Positions 35,291 through 46,453 of a stretch of DNA of 64,000 nucleotides are shown piece after piece (the stretch's first letter is position 1; each line of letters starts with the position of its first letter). Source of the stretch: Cryptomeria japonica (Eukaryota > Streptophyta > Pinopsida > Cupressales > Cupressaceae); the NCBI RefSeq assembly GCF_030272615.1, contig NC_081409.1, positions 240,401,832-240,465,831 on the forward strand, in the 5' to 3' direction. The translations under genes were made by a program, and so were the position numbers. Under the pieces are notes generated by a model. It was not told the DNA's origin. It saw only the letters and a program-made list of their open reading frames with translations, and made no database searches.

Positions 35291-36706
35291 CCTAGGCTTA
35301 CTCCTGGAAGCCTAAAACAGATAAGAATAAAGCTCTCTCATCTTCGCTCCATCTTCCCAAGTCGTAGAGGTCTCATCACTGGGGTCCCATAGGACCCTTA
35401 CCTACTCGATGGTACGACTCCTGAGGGTCAAATCCTGATGTTGAAGGATGCACAAGGGTTCACAATGATAAGGACGAAGAACAGAAACATGAAAGACATC
35501 ATGGATACGAGATACACTCGGCGGAAAGGCAAGACGGTAGGCAACAGGTCCTATCCTCTCAAGGATCTCAAAAGGGCCTACAAAATGAGGCGCCAACTTA
35601 GAACCCTTTCCATAACGGATCGGACTCTTCTGTGGATGCACTCTCAAGAACACACAGTCGCCAACCGAAAACTGGCAATCGACTCTATGAGCATCGGCAT
35701 ACTTCTTCTACCTATCCAAGGAAGCAACCAAATGCCCACGAATCTTCTCAACCTGCTGCTCCATCTCACAAAGCAATTCTGGGCCTAAACACACCCTATC
35801 CTCCAACTGATCCCAACTCAAAGGAGTACAGCAAGGACGACCATACAATGCCTGGAAGGGCGACATGCCTATAGAGCTGTGATATCCGTAATTATAAGCA
35901 AAATCCACAATGCAAAGATATTCCTCCCAACGCAACTGTTGATCCATAACATACATGCGAAGCATGTCCTCCAAGACCTAATTTACACGCTCAGTCTAAC
36001 CATCGGTCTCTAAGTGATAATTTGAACTGAAGTTCAACTAGGTCCCCAAAGCATGCTGAAGTGAGGTCCACAAGGTTGATGTAAAGATAGGGTCTCTATT
36101 AGAAATGATCCACCTTGGGATCCCATGCAACCTCACCACATCTTCCAAGAAGACACGTGCCACCACTGATGCAGTGTAAGAAGATCGAATAGGAACAAAA
36201 TGAGCAACTTTGGTCAATCTATCAACAATGACCATGATGGCATCATGACGCCTTGAAGAAACAGGCAACGCTACTATGAAATCCATGGAAATGATATCCC
36301 ATTTCCAATCTGGTATCAAATTCGGCTGTAAAAGCCCTGCAGGGTGCTGATGCTCCACCTTCACCCATTGACATTCCAAGCACTTGGACACAAAATCAGC
36401 AATGTCACGTTTCATACCAGCCCAATGACAAATATGTCTAAGATCTGCGTGCATCTTCTTGACACCAGGGTGTGCCAAATAAGGTGCACGATGGGCCTCA
36501 GTCAAGATCAAAACACAAAGACCCTCCAAAGGAGGTACATAGATCCATCCAAGATGTCTAAGAAGACCATCTGACTCAAGAGTATATCCAAAATATCTAC
36601 CCTCCAATGGTCTTCCAGACTCTGCCACAGCTCTAACATCCTGATACCAGGTGTCCTGAGGAAGAACTCCAAGAATTCTCTCACTCAAGTCCACACCAAG
36701 GGACAA
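35291..36706 (-). pseudogene. Element G integrase
   Basis: One frame with stops. The zinc-binding region has HRAPYLAHPGVKKMHADL then CLECQWVKVEHQHPAG (about 36500-36340). The core starts with SMDFIVALP (first Asp, about 36280). The second Asp motif reads SNRDPIF, so the usual Asp of SDRD is Asn. The Glu region reads ETDG-stop-TERVN (about 36000), with the stop in the place of Gln. The rest (35974-35402) includes DFAYNYGYHSSIGMSPFQALYGR and the GPY/F module (HFVGPFEILERIGPVAYRLAF). The far end, RVLWDPSDETSTTWED, resembles the reduced chromodomain-like tail of some gypsy integrases. Confidence 0.9.
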
Positions 36707-37957
36707 TGCTACAACCTCATGTCACCTACAGCTCAAAGCATCTGCCACTACATTCTCTTTCCCCTGAATATAACGAACATCAAAATCATAATCGCAGAGG
36801 AATTCCATCCATCTTCGTTGTCAAGCATTCAAGTTCGGCTGCGTGAAAATATACTGCAAACTACGGTGATCACTATGTAGATCAAACCAATGCCACAACA
36901 AGAAATGTCTCCAACGAACCAATGCATGCACTACAGCTCCCAACTCCAAGTCATGAACTGGATAGTTCAACTCATGATCCTTGAGTTTGCGAGACTCATA
37001 GGCAACCACACGTCCATCCTGCATAAGCACCGCACCTATACCTTCTAAAGAGGCATCTGTGCATACCATGAAATCTCTGGAAGGGTCAGGAACTGCCAAA
37101 ATTGGAGAACTAACAAGGAGTTCCTTCAAGGTACGAAAAGCCAATTCGCACTGCTCTGACCAAACAAACTTTTTCCCTTTCCTCTGAAGAGAAGTAATCG
37201 GATGGCCTATTCGAGAAAAGCTTTGAACAAAGTGACGGTAATATCCGGCCAAACCCATGAAACTTCAAACTTCAGAAACATTGGTCGACGTTGGCCAATC
37301 AACAATGGCTTGGATCTTAGAAGGATCCACGGATACACCTTCTCCTAAAACTATATGACCAAGATAGCTCACCTCTGACTGGAAGAAATCACACTTTGCC
37401 AAATTCGCAAAAAGTTGATTCTCCCTCAAGCACTGCAATACCTGACGCAAGTGACCCTCATGCACTTCCATGGATCTAGAATAAATCAATATGTCATCCA
37501 AGAACACAAGAACAAAGTGGTCAAGGTAGGTGCAAAAAATCCCATTCATAAGACTCATGAACATTGAAGGCGCGTTCGTCAACCCAAATGGCACCACTGT
37601 GAACTCATAGTGACCATAACGAGTATGAAACATTGTCTTATGAATGTTTACATCATGAATGCGCAACTGATGATACCCAAACTTCAGGTCTATCTTAGAG
37701 AACACCTTGGCTCCCTTCACCTAATCAAAGAGGTCATCAATCTAAGGCAATGGATATCGGTTCCGGATGGTTACCTTATTCAAATGTTGATAATCAATGC
37801 ATAATCGAAGAGAACCATCCTTCTTCTTGACGAAGATAACCAGCACACCCTAAGGAGAAACACTAGGACGAATGAATCTCTTGGCCAACAACTCCTCAAC
37901 TTACAACTTCAACTCACTCAACTCTTGAGTAGTCATCCGATATGGTGCTCTCCCATC
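36707..37957 (-). pseudogene. Element G reverse transcriptase-RNase H, C-terminal part
   Basis: Begins within RT at APYRMTTQELSELK and runs in the same frame as the integrase. Motifs: [16 protein letters not shown] (about 37705), [14 protein letters not shown], the catalytic [12 protein letters not shown] (about 37510-37475) and GLAGYYRHFVQSFS. RNase H has VCTDASLEGIGAVL (about 37065) and LHSDHRSLQYIF (about 36870). In-frame stops at about 37265 and 36821 sit where relatives have Arg (CGA to TGA is the likely change). The RT N-terminus is on the opposite strand at about 40540-40638. Confidence 0.9.
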
Positions 37958-38516
37958 AGATGTTCGGATTTGTACCTTCATGCGAGGATTGGCTTCGCTG
38001 GTGTTCTTGTGGTTCGTGGCTCATGCTTCATCTCATGTTTTGAAGATTATTGGTATTTGTAGACCTATGTGGGCATTGTATCATTGTAATATTGATCTTA
38101 TGTAACCTTGTAATTGGATGAGATCTATCCCTTATGTTATTGAGAAGTTATGTATTGGAAGAGCAATGTAATCCTATCTTTGGATGTTTTTATCAGTTTC
38201 CTTGATGATTTTAGTAAATGCTTATTGAAGTGGAAATTATGTTGTATCCTTTCAATCTTTCGATGATGAATTTTTATTTTCTTATGGCTTCTTGTGATCA
38301 TTGAGTTAATGATGCATATGTGGATTTATGATTTTGTGGAATTTATTCTTGAAGTTAATTCTTCGTTGGTAACCCTTAAGGAATTCTAGTGTAAGTCTTT
38401 TGCTTGTGTTATCGTACATGTTGTGTAAATGCACTTATGATATTTATACTTTAAAAAAAAAAATTGTTTCACCCTTGTTGTGGGTTTTCCTTCGGGGTTC
38501 CTGGCGGGGCATTACA
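37958..38516 (+). repeat. Inverted partial 5' LTR of element G
   Basis: Reverse complement of 31516 to about 32090, running from CCCATCAGATGTTCGG to GGCGGGGCATTACA, with clear divergence and a poly-A stretch at about 38452-38463. It is followed at once by a PBS, so it is the 3' end of the former 5' LTR, now on the + strand. Confidence 0.88.
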
Positions 38517-38518
38517 TT

Positions 38519-38531
38519 TGGTATCAGAGCC
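38519..38531 (+). promoter_or_regulatory. Element G primer binding site (inverted block)
   Basis: TGGTATCAGAGCC, two bases after the LTR end on the + strand; initiator Met tRNA type. Confidence 0.92.
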
Positions 38532-38670
38532 CATATTTCAACACTGGGTACTCTGGGTTTGTAGTGAGCCCATTTGCCTTAAACTTTTTGTGTGGGTCTT
38601 GTGGTGTGACTTCCTTGTGCCTTTCTTTGCCTTTCATCTGAACTTTTTTTCTCTTGTGTAGTGTTAGGTC

Positions 38671-40638
38671 ATGGCTAGGAAAGCCAAGGGAGGTGGCCAT
38701 GTTGGTGGCCGCACCAGAGGCAGAGGAGGAGGAAGGGGTCGAGGTTCCAACCGCCATAGTCCTTCGCCACCACCCACTCATGTGAGTGTGGATAGAGATC
38801 AGTCAGTTCATTAGGAGAAACCGCATTCAGTAGAGCAGGTTCCCGAAAGGGAGGAGTTGTGTCAGATGTTTCAGGAGGTAGTAGCTAGATTAGGCCCCAG
38901 ACTCGGGGTGGATCAGCCCATCCATGGCCGGGTAGAGGAGTCGCTTCAGCGGATTCCAGAGAGAGAGAGAGAGATCTCCTAGAAGGAGAGAGGTCCCAGT
39001 GGACCCGGATCCAGCTATCTTGGGGCACATGAGGGACTTGATGAGGTCCAATCCTCCCTTCTTTGATGGAAAAGGTATCGGTCTCGAGGCAGAGACCTAG
39101 CTTATCAATTTAGACCGATGTTTTTCTATGTATCCATACAGTAGCAATACCAAGGCGAGGTGTGCGATCATGCGTCTCAAGAGCTTCGCATCTATCTGGT
39201 GGAGATTAGAGGAGGAGAGGATCGATGTGAGCATTAACACCAATCTTGGGAGATCTTTTTGGAGAGGTTCAGGGCACGATTCCTCTCACCCCAGTGGAGG
39301 CAGTCGCGAGCAGATGAGTTCTATGCTCTGCGCCAGTTTGGGTTGTCAGTGGATCAATTTGAGCACAAGTTCTATGAGCTCAAACAGTATGTCAGGATCG
39401 ACAATGACAAGGCTATGCTTGTGCAGCACTTCTTGAGGGGTCTTAATGACCGCATCAGTGGAGGAGTGAGAGTTTTTGAGCCTACTTCAGTAGAGGTAGC
39501 CACGGCGAAAGACAAGTTGGTAGAGAAGAACCTTAGTCGTGCTCATGGCGGCTAGTCTGGAGTTTAGATTGGGAGTGATCCTTTTAATGGGTCCAGAGGT
39601 AGAGGGAATCAATCCCAGACTACTACACCTTTTAGGGATCCTCAGGCACCCACCAAGGGTGGACAGCAGTAGTAGCAGCAGCAGCCACCGAGACCGAAGC
39701 AGTCGCAGGGCCAACAGGGTGGCATCTCTCAGTCCTGAAAGAGAAGGAGATGGTCGAGGGGTAGGCAGACCTTTCCAAGGTAGACTTCTCTAGGAGCATC
39801 TCAGGCCCCTAGTGGAGAGAGCTTTCAACAGTCTAGTGCACCGTTTGGAAGTAGAGGACCTAGCAGTGGAGCTTGCTTCACTTGTGGTCAGTTTGGCCAC
39901 AAGACCGCTTTGTGTCCTCAACGTTTTCATCAGTTGGTCAGTCAGAGGCCAGCCGCATCAGAGCCAATAGTGGGGGATGCAAGTAGATCCCATAGAGTTT
40001 TTGCAGCGGTGGATGACCGCCAGGCTGAGCATCAGAGTACTGTGATTGAGACCATAGGTGTCTTGCGTGGTACCCCTATCTCTATACTTTTTGATTCTGG
40101 TGCTTCAGATTCTTTTGTTTCTTCATCCATTGTGGAGCAGTGCGGGCTCATGTCTACTAAGCAGGCAAATAGGTGGCAAGTAGAGTTGGCTACCGGTGTG
40201 TGAGTGTTTGTCAATGCCTTCATTCCCAATTGTGAGTTGGACCTAAGACCCTTTGTCACTTCAGTTGACCTTCGAGTCATTCTCTTGGGGTCCTATGGAG
40301 TTGTATTGGGGATGGATTGGTTATCATCTCACAGTGCTCGTGTAGATTGTCGTCAAAAGATAGTAGAATGTGTATATGACCATGGCAGGAGAGTGGGGAT
40401 CGTTGGAGTTCAGCGATCGATATCCTTACGTATGATTTCCACTATGCAAATTAGGCGATGCATGCGTCAAGGGTGTCAGCTTTTTACAGTTGCTCTTGAG
40501 GATGTGAATGCGGGAGAGAGTAAAGAAATCACTCTTGAAGGTCACCCTATTCTTCGAGAGTATCCGGATGTGTTTCCTTTGGATATTCTTGGTATGCCTC
40601 CAAAACGAGACATAGATTTTCGCATTGACTTGGTTCTT
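38671..40638 (+). pseudogene. Element G gag-protease-RT start (inverted block)
   Basis: ATG at 38671 opens an Arg/Gly-rich start (RGRGGGRGRG). A GA-run slippage near 38965 and a second shift near 39240 break the gag, whose core reads DEFYALRQFGLSVDQFEHKFYEL (39313-39380, in part). A zinc knuckle CFTCGQFGHKTALC is intact (39873-39914). Protease has FDSGASDSFVSSSIV (about 40090-40130) and GMDWLSSH (about 40310). The RT start is EYPDVFPLDILGMPPKRDIDF (in part), and homology stops after IDLV at about 40638. In-frame stops occur at about 39555 and 40201. The partner half lies at 36707-37957. Confidence 0.88.
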
Positions 40639-40652
40639 GGAGGGGCATTACA
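40639..40652 (-). repeat. 14-bp remnant of the 5' LTR start of element G
   Basis: On the minus strand TGTAATGCCCCTCC, matching the LTR start TGTAGTACCCCTCC (35276 downward) at 12 of 14 bases. It marks the outer end of the element next to the inverted block. Confidence 0.65.
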
Positions 40653-40657
40653 ATCAA

Positions 40658-41466
40658 TCCTTTCGGTACTCTTCTAGAAAATAGTTCTTCAATTTGCTCA
40701 AACTCATCATCTTCTCTCTTCATATCTTCTAGTTCTTTTGTATATAGAGCTTTCCAGTCTTGCTTACCGGTTATAGATGTAGATGCATGAAAAGCCGGTT
40801 CAGTCTTCACAGTTCTAGAAGATCCAAATTCATCAAGCTCAAAAGCAGATAGTTTCCCAACCAAAGTATCTCTGTTGGCAGATGTATTAGCCATTGTTCT
40901 CAACTCATTAATAGCAGTAGCCTTCATTTGTAAGCTAGTGGTAGGGCTCTCTGAACTTTAGAAACAATTTCATCTTCACTCAGAGTTCCACCACAACATT
41001 GAATTTCTATAACAATCTCATTTACCCTTTCCATGAATGTAGTAATCCTTTCATCTTCTTCCATCTTCAAGTTCTCATATCTCACCCGATAACCATCAAG
41101 TTTAGCAATCATCACTGTAGGGTCACCTTCATTAAGAGTCTGCAACTTATCCCATATAGCCTTTCTAGATGATTTGTCTGTTAATCCCATTATTTGTTGA
41201 TCAGAAAGTGCACACAAGAGGGCTTCTCTTGCTCTACAATCATTCTCAAGCTCCTTGTCCAGGTTTGTTGGAGGAGGATTACCAGATCCCGGATTAAAGG
41301 GTGTGACACCATTCTGTGTGATCTCCCAAATCTCCTTGCCAAGACATCTCAGATGAGTCTCCATACAAATCTTCCATATTGTATAATTTGTTCCTTCAAG
41401 CCTCGGTATATCCCTTCGAAAGATAGCTCCAGAAGAACTGCATGAACTTGAACTGTTAGTTGCCAT
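40658..41466 (-). pseudogene. Element F gag N-terminal part
   Basis: ATG at 41466. A Ser-rich start is followed by PRLEGTNYTIWKICMETHL, the conserved copia gag N-terminus, then TLNEGDPTVMIAKLDGYRVR and MEEDERITTFMERVNEIV. The frame ends at about 40923, where relatives read on through YKMKATAINELR; one A appears to be missing from the AAAA run. The next frame (40927 downward) continues the gag to RRVPKG, where G is inserted just before the zinc knuckle that lies at about 31485-31443. Confidence 0.92.
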
Positions 41467-41510
41467 AGGATCTTCCTCAAGCGGTTAAGCTTTCTGCAGA
41501 GAGGACCAAA

Positions 41511-41522
41511 GCTTTGATACCA
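41511..41522 (-). promoter_or_regulatory. Element F primer binding site
   Basis: Minus strand TGGTATCAAAGC, two bases after the LTR end; one base different from the standard initiator Met tRNA site. Confidence 0.9.
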
Positions 41523-41524
41523 AT

Positions 41525-42743
41525 AGTTAGACAGTTTAGATAACCGGAAGACAACTGATAGGGGGGTGAATCAGTTGTCACAAATTGTCGGAAGTATTAG
41601 CAATTTAAACTTTAATACCGGAACCCAAAACAATAATATCGGAATAGAAGTTAATCCAATTAAGCATAAACAATTATCACAAAATAAAAGCCATCCATAC
41701 AACACCAAAATTTGTACATGGAAAACCTGGTAAAGGGAAAAACCATGGTGGGAAGCCTACCCACAGTCAGATAATACTTCTGCAGTAAGTATGTGAATTA
41801 CAATGAAGGGGCCTGCACTTGTAGGAAGGCCAATAGCCTAGAGCACACTGCTCATCACAAAAGGAGCCTCACTAACTACATACAAATCCGGACTACAATC
41901 TAGAGAAGTGTTGAACTGCAAAAGATAGCATCTCCTATGCCAGAGTACAGTTCTAGTTAAGCTCAATACCGGAGGACTAAATCCTCTTACACAAACCCAA
42001 TTCAATCTCCAATGATTGACCAACTCCTCTCCCTGAGTGATATTACATTATTTGTACATTACATTCCTTGACCATGACCTCTTACAATAACCATGATGAT
42101 CTACAATGAGATCTTACATCTTATTTATACAAACCCTCGACCATAAATAATCAGGTCGGCCACCAGACAATAAACTGATTACATAATTACAAACCATGTC
42201 GGTCTTAGACCAAAACAAATAATATCCACAAATAAGATATCTCGGAAATACAACAAAAGGTCCTATCCACATGTTACATTAATGTCGGTCCATAACCTAG
42301 ATCAGCCGGGACAAAGTATAGATCCACACGCTTCAGCAACAATCTCCAAATGCCAAGTCTCGAACATGATCACCGACGGCGTCCTGAAACTCCATCAGAA
42401 TTTGCATCAACTCCAATTATGCAATGCATCAAAGATCTCCACCAAAAGCTTTGTTGGTGAAACCCTCACCAAAACTAGAAACCAATCTTCTAAATAAGCA
42501 AGATAGCATCCAATCACTGGACTGAAACCAACTGACCAAATATGAGTATGACTATCATGAACAAACCAATTCCATCACCAAATTATACCAGAGTCTACGA
42601 GATCATGTCAGATCCAAGTTATCCAAAAACTACTCAACCTACTGGGACCAGAAGGGTGTCTGTAAAGCATCCAAACGGCTAGTGTTGACATCAATGACAA
42701 AACATCAATGCAACACATAATCAATTCCACCAAATGGCCAACA
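41525..42743 (-). repeat. 5' LTR of element F
   Basis: 1219 bp, colinear with 26548-27742. It contains a block near 42598-42625 that is absent from the other copy. Confidence 0.93.
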
Positions 42744-43000
42744 AAATATCCATAGGCATAATATCACACAAGACTTCATCATGATAATTCCCAATTTTCA
42801 ATTTCACCAAACATTGCTCACTTACTAACAACTTATGTTCATCCTGAATCCATGCTATCTGATAAGGCTTAGGGTGTTTCAATCTCTCCAAATTCAACTT
42901 ATTCACCATCTCTTTTGAAACAAGATTATCTAAACTACCACTATCAATAAAAAATTTACAACACTTACTGGATACCTTACATCTGGTCTTGAACAAATTC
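42744..43000 (-). pseudogene. Element E protease (end cut by element F)
   Basis: The minus strand shows KFFIDSGSLDNLVSKEMV (about 42950-42900), an aspartic protease active site with Asp and Ser present, then KPYQIAWIQDEHK and LCDIMPMDI. The frame enters F at 42748. Its continuation, the conserved LLLxRPWQFDR block, is on the other side at about 26540-26490. AAATA at 42744-42748 is the second target duplication of F. Confidence 0.88.
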
Positions 43001-44170
43001 TACCTCTGCAAGGGCTCTTCATCTCTCCCAGTATGACACAAAGGTCTCCTCATCATCAATAGTTCTCCATCTTCCGATTTATTGTCTAATTCGGTGGGGT
43101 TTTCTTCCACCACTGCTGCTCTTTCAGTATTCTTTGTCTTCTTGCGCTCAAAAGGACGATTTCCTTCTCCTCCATACTTATAGCAAGTTCCTCTAAATGT
43201 TCTCTTGTCTTGTCTTCCAAAATTCTCATTCTGGTAGCCATCTGGTTCTCTCCTCTGGTAGAAATTTCTATCATCTTTTCGGTACGAATTACCTTTTGTG
43301 TTCACTTTCTTGTCCTTGTTCTGATCTATACAGGTTCATCTACCTCTAGTATATCCTTTTTCTCCTTGAAATATTTCCTCGGTAAACCTTCCACCTCTAC
43401 CTCTCTGCCTCTGCTCATGCCTTTTGTTTAGCTTCTCTTTTGCCTTTAGGGCATACTGGTAAGCCTCTTCAACACTATTTAATTTGATCAAACTAAGTTC
43501 ATCTTGTATAGACACCCGCAATCCATTCAAATATCTTGCAACTTGTTCAACTTCATCATCAACATGTTTGGATCTGATGTTCAACTTGTAAAATGCTTCG
43601 GTGTATTCCCTCACACTAGATTCCTTCTGTCTCAAATTCTACAACTTCCGAAACAGATTCACTTGATAATCAGGTGGCATAAATTTTGATTTCAACTTAG
43701 CAATCATCTGATCCCATGTCTTAATCTTCTCTTCACCTCTTCTTTGTCTATCAACTTGCAAATGTTCCCACCAAAGAGATGCATGACCTTGCAACTGGGT
43801 ACAGGAATATTTCACCTTTCTTTCTTCTATAGTGTTTTCAAAATCAAAATACTTCTCATCTCTGAGATCCATTCCCTCAATTCATCCGAGTCAACTTTCC
43901 ATCATATTCCGGTGGGGTAACATGAGGTTTAGTATTCGCCCTACTCAGAACCCTCAAAAACCTTTCCTCATTCGGATCAACCGTAGGTGGGTTTACTTGT
44001 TCTGTTGGGGCTTCTTCTCCTTCATCTTCACTTACATCTTCAATATGTCGGCCTCTTCTCTGGGCTGTCTCCGCGGCTTCCAACCGGACTGCTATCCCTC
44101 GCAACATTTTCATCACAACACGATTTGCATTCCCACGTGCTCCACCATTCCTAGTTCCTCTTCACGCCAT
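43001..44170 (-). pseudogene. Element E gag
   Basis: ATG at 44170 (a TGA as third codon, where CGA is likely original), then basic and Gly residues, and from 44116 an acidic part. After a frameshift near 43877 the capsid-type core follows: YSCTQLQGHASLWWEHLQ, FMPPDYQ, SVREYTEAFYKL, VARYLNGL. A Gln/Arg/Gly-rich region precedes a zinc knuckle that has lost three ligands (CYKYGGEGNRPFER: second Cys is Tyr, His is Asn, last Cys is Arg). A typical chromovirus gag. Confidence 0.9.
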
Positions 44171-44265
44171 CATTTACGCCAATCCTCTGCAGCTACAGGT
44201 CAGACCCACAATCTGCCACCCTACAACAAAAATCTCAAGACACGCAACCTCCGGAACGAAAACTC

Positions 44266-44277
44266 GATCTGATACCA
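44266..44277 (-). promoter_or_regulatory. Element E primer binding site
   Basis: Minus strand TGGTATCAGATC, two bases after the LTR end. Confidence 0.88.
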
Positions 44278-44279
44278 CT

Positions 44280-45057
44280 TGAAGAAGTCACCGGTGAGGA
44301 GGGACCTCAAAGAGATCAATCTGGACCGGTCAAGAGGAGTAAACACAATGGAAACACAAAGATATGATGGAGGCAATGCAAAATAGATTGTATTATAACA
44401 TGAAAAATCATTACAAACAACCAGTAACAACTGGGTTACAGCATAACCGGCTCACAGACCTGCTAGAACATGCTCAAAATACAAAATAGGTCACAACCGA
44501 GACCTCAAAACTATAGATCTATCTTCTATGTTCTATCCTCGACCTTTGATACATTCTAATGCTCAATTAGAATGATTTATATGATCCAAGGGGATCCGTT
44601 CAGCCCAAAAAGGGATCAAGACCTAACGTATAAAATCAACAAGGTCGGCCTTCGCTAAGAGATTCCTCTGGAAAATCCAAAGGATGAAGTGTAGATCGTG
44701 GGAAAAGGTTGGCCACATGCTAAGGAACATTGGAATCAACACCCAAGGCTCTGTAAGATTCGAAAGGGATTCTGGTAGATCACTAAAATAGGTCCAGGCA
44801 ACCGGTAACAAGAAACTGTCAACCGATAACAAGAAACTGTCATGGAAACCGATAGCGATAACTTGTCGAAAAGTGATCCAAATGTGATGTGGTCTAGAAA
44901 TAAGAAAGATGATCAAGTCTTCAAGTAGAATCCAACTCCACAGGATCTGGTGAGCCAAAATTGGGACATACAGAAAGAAATGTTGAAACTGCAAACAGAA
45001 AGGAAAATATTTTTGGTTGATGCAAGATTGCTATGAACTGTGGATGCTCCTGCATCA
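44280..45057 (-). repeat. 5' LTR of element E
   Basis: 778 bp, TGAAGAAGTCACC...CTCCTGCATCA, colinear with 22673-23436. AGTTG at 45058-45062 closes the target duplication. Confidence 0.93.
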
Positions 45058-45226
45058 AGTTGATTCAATGTGAACAGTTCACAATGGCTTTCTTGCATGA
45101 AACAAGGCCCTTGAATATACTTATTTACCATCCTAGGCAAAAGATGGCGAAAAATATTTTTTTATTATATTTGTGGCATGTCTCATAAAAAGAGGGAACT
45201 TTTATTATGGATTTGGTAACAACTAT

Positions 45227-46453
45227 CTATTTTGAAAAATTAACTGCCCTTGAACGTGAAATACTAGGGGCAGAGGCTATAGGAATATCATGTGGCATTG
45301 TTGTAGTGTGTTGTTGTAAGAAATCCTCGTCACTAGTAGGATTTTTATATAATTGGAGTTTGTGACCATTGACCAACAGTGAAAATTTCATTGTCAATGG
45401 TTTGTAGTCTAACAGCACCAGTAGCAAATACCTCGGAAATTTCATAAGGTCCCAACCATTTGGTTTGGAGCTTGCCTTGATGATCCTTATATATTGAATT
45501 GTATAGTAAGGTCCAATCACTTGATGCAAACTGTTTGTTTTTTATATAAATATGGCATGCCAGTTTATTCTCTAATTTTGGACTATCTCCATGTGTTCAA
45601 GTGCCTCTCTCCTGTATTCATCCAGACCATTTGAGGTGTCAATCCATTCTTGTTGGAATTAAGATAATTCTATGTTGAGTTCAATTGTTGACCTTAGAGT
45701 TTTATGCTCAAATTCTATAGGAAGGACAACTTTCATTTCATATGCCAATTCAAATGGTGTAAAACATGTAGTGGTCTTCCAAGTTGTGTTGTATGTGCAG
45801 ACTACTTGTAGTGTAGAAGCTAAATCCTTCTTATGAATAGAAATATTTTTTGTGAGGATGGCTTCTAGTTCCCTATTGGCTAGATCTACTTGCTCATTGG
45901 TTTGAGGATCATAGGGTGTTGATTTCCCATGTCTAAGATTATATTCATTCATGAGCAACTGAATTGGTGTAGATATGAATTTGGGGTCCTGATCTGTCAC
46001 AATTTCCCTTAGGACCCCATACATGGTAAAGATTTCTCTAGAAAGAAATTATTCAACCTTATTGTCTTTATCATGCTTCATTGCCCTGACCTCAACCCAC
46101 TTTGTCAAGTTATTAGTGTATACTAAGATGTACTCTTTGTTGTTTGAAGGTGGGTTTAAGTCCAATCCTAATTTACAATCGTGATAAGACTAGTTGAGGG
46201 TGTAGAGGCATCTCATTTGATTTTGTGGGTTGCCCATCCTTTGACAACAATCACAGTGCCTAGTGTACTTGACTGAATGTTTGTGTAATGATGGCCAATA
46301 ACAATCTATGTTAAGAACTTTCATTTTTATTTATTTTTGTTGCAAGTGCCCCCCATAGGTCTCAACATGGCATGCATGAAGGATATCATCTATCTCATCT
46401 TCTCTTATGAACCTTCTCATGACATTATGTAGTCAAATATAAAACAGGTAGTT
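45227..46453 (-). pseudogene. Element I integrase
   Basis: The core C-terminal half (46024-45659) has VTDQDPKFIS with the second Asp, and PQTNEQVDLANRELEAIL, where the usual Glu of NGQVE is Asp. It is followed by STLQVVCTYNTTWKTTTCFTP-type residues and ELAYEMKVVLPIEFEHKT (in part). The C-terminal module (45529-45227) has KPNGWDLMKFPRYLL and FSLLVNGHKLQLYK, which match the GPY/F-like end of Athila/Tat integrases. The zinc-binding N-terminus (about 46450-46200) is only partly recognisable between stops. Confidence 0.8.

Larger units (their letters stand above)
31516..40652 (-). mobile_element. Element G: Ty3/gypsy element with internal inversion
   Basis: It is bounded by TGTAATGCCCC at 31516 and GGGGCATTACA at 40652 and lies in F's gag. 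Low to high: 3' LTR (31516-35276), purine tract, integrase-RNase H-RT on the minus strand (to about 37957), then on the plus strand the last roughly 560 bp of an LTR (37958-38516), PBS, gag, protease and the start of RT (to about 40638), then about 14 bp of LTR 5' end. The minus-strand RT begins at the residues (APYRM) that should follow where the plus-strand RT stops (RDIDFRIDLV). One element inverted over about 2.7 kb explains this better than two insertions. Confidence 0.8.
26548..42743 (-). mobile_element. Element F: Ty1/copia retrotransposon, holding element G
   Basis: LTRs 26548-27742 and 41525-42743, PBS 41511-41522, purine tract at 27743-27757, AAATA target duplications. With G removed it is about 7.06 kb. 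The minus-strand order is gag, protease, integrase, RT, RNase H. Protein sequence is close to element A. It lies inside E exactly where E's protease end and RT start should join. Confidence 0.95.
22673..45057 (-). mobile_element. Element E: Ty3/gypsy chromovirus, holding elements F and G
   Basis: LTRs 22673-23436 and 44280-45057, PBS 44266-44277, AGTTG target duplications. The minus-strand order is gag, protease, RT, RNase H, integrase, chromodomain, which is the gypsy order with the chromovirus signature. With F removed the element is about 6.2 kb, a normal chromovirus size. F splits it at the protease-RT junction. Confidence 0.95.

Noticed and set aside
38519-38531. tRNA gene
   Set aside because: Only the short 3'-end complement used as primer binding site is present; no tRNA fold around it or any other PBS.
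37958-40652. A separate gypsy element inserted next to G
   Set aside because: The LTR piece matches G's own LTR, the RT halves are complementary, and no second purine tract, LTR or target duplication bounds it.
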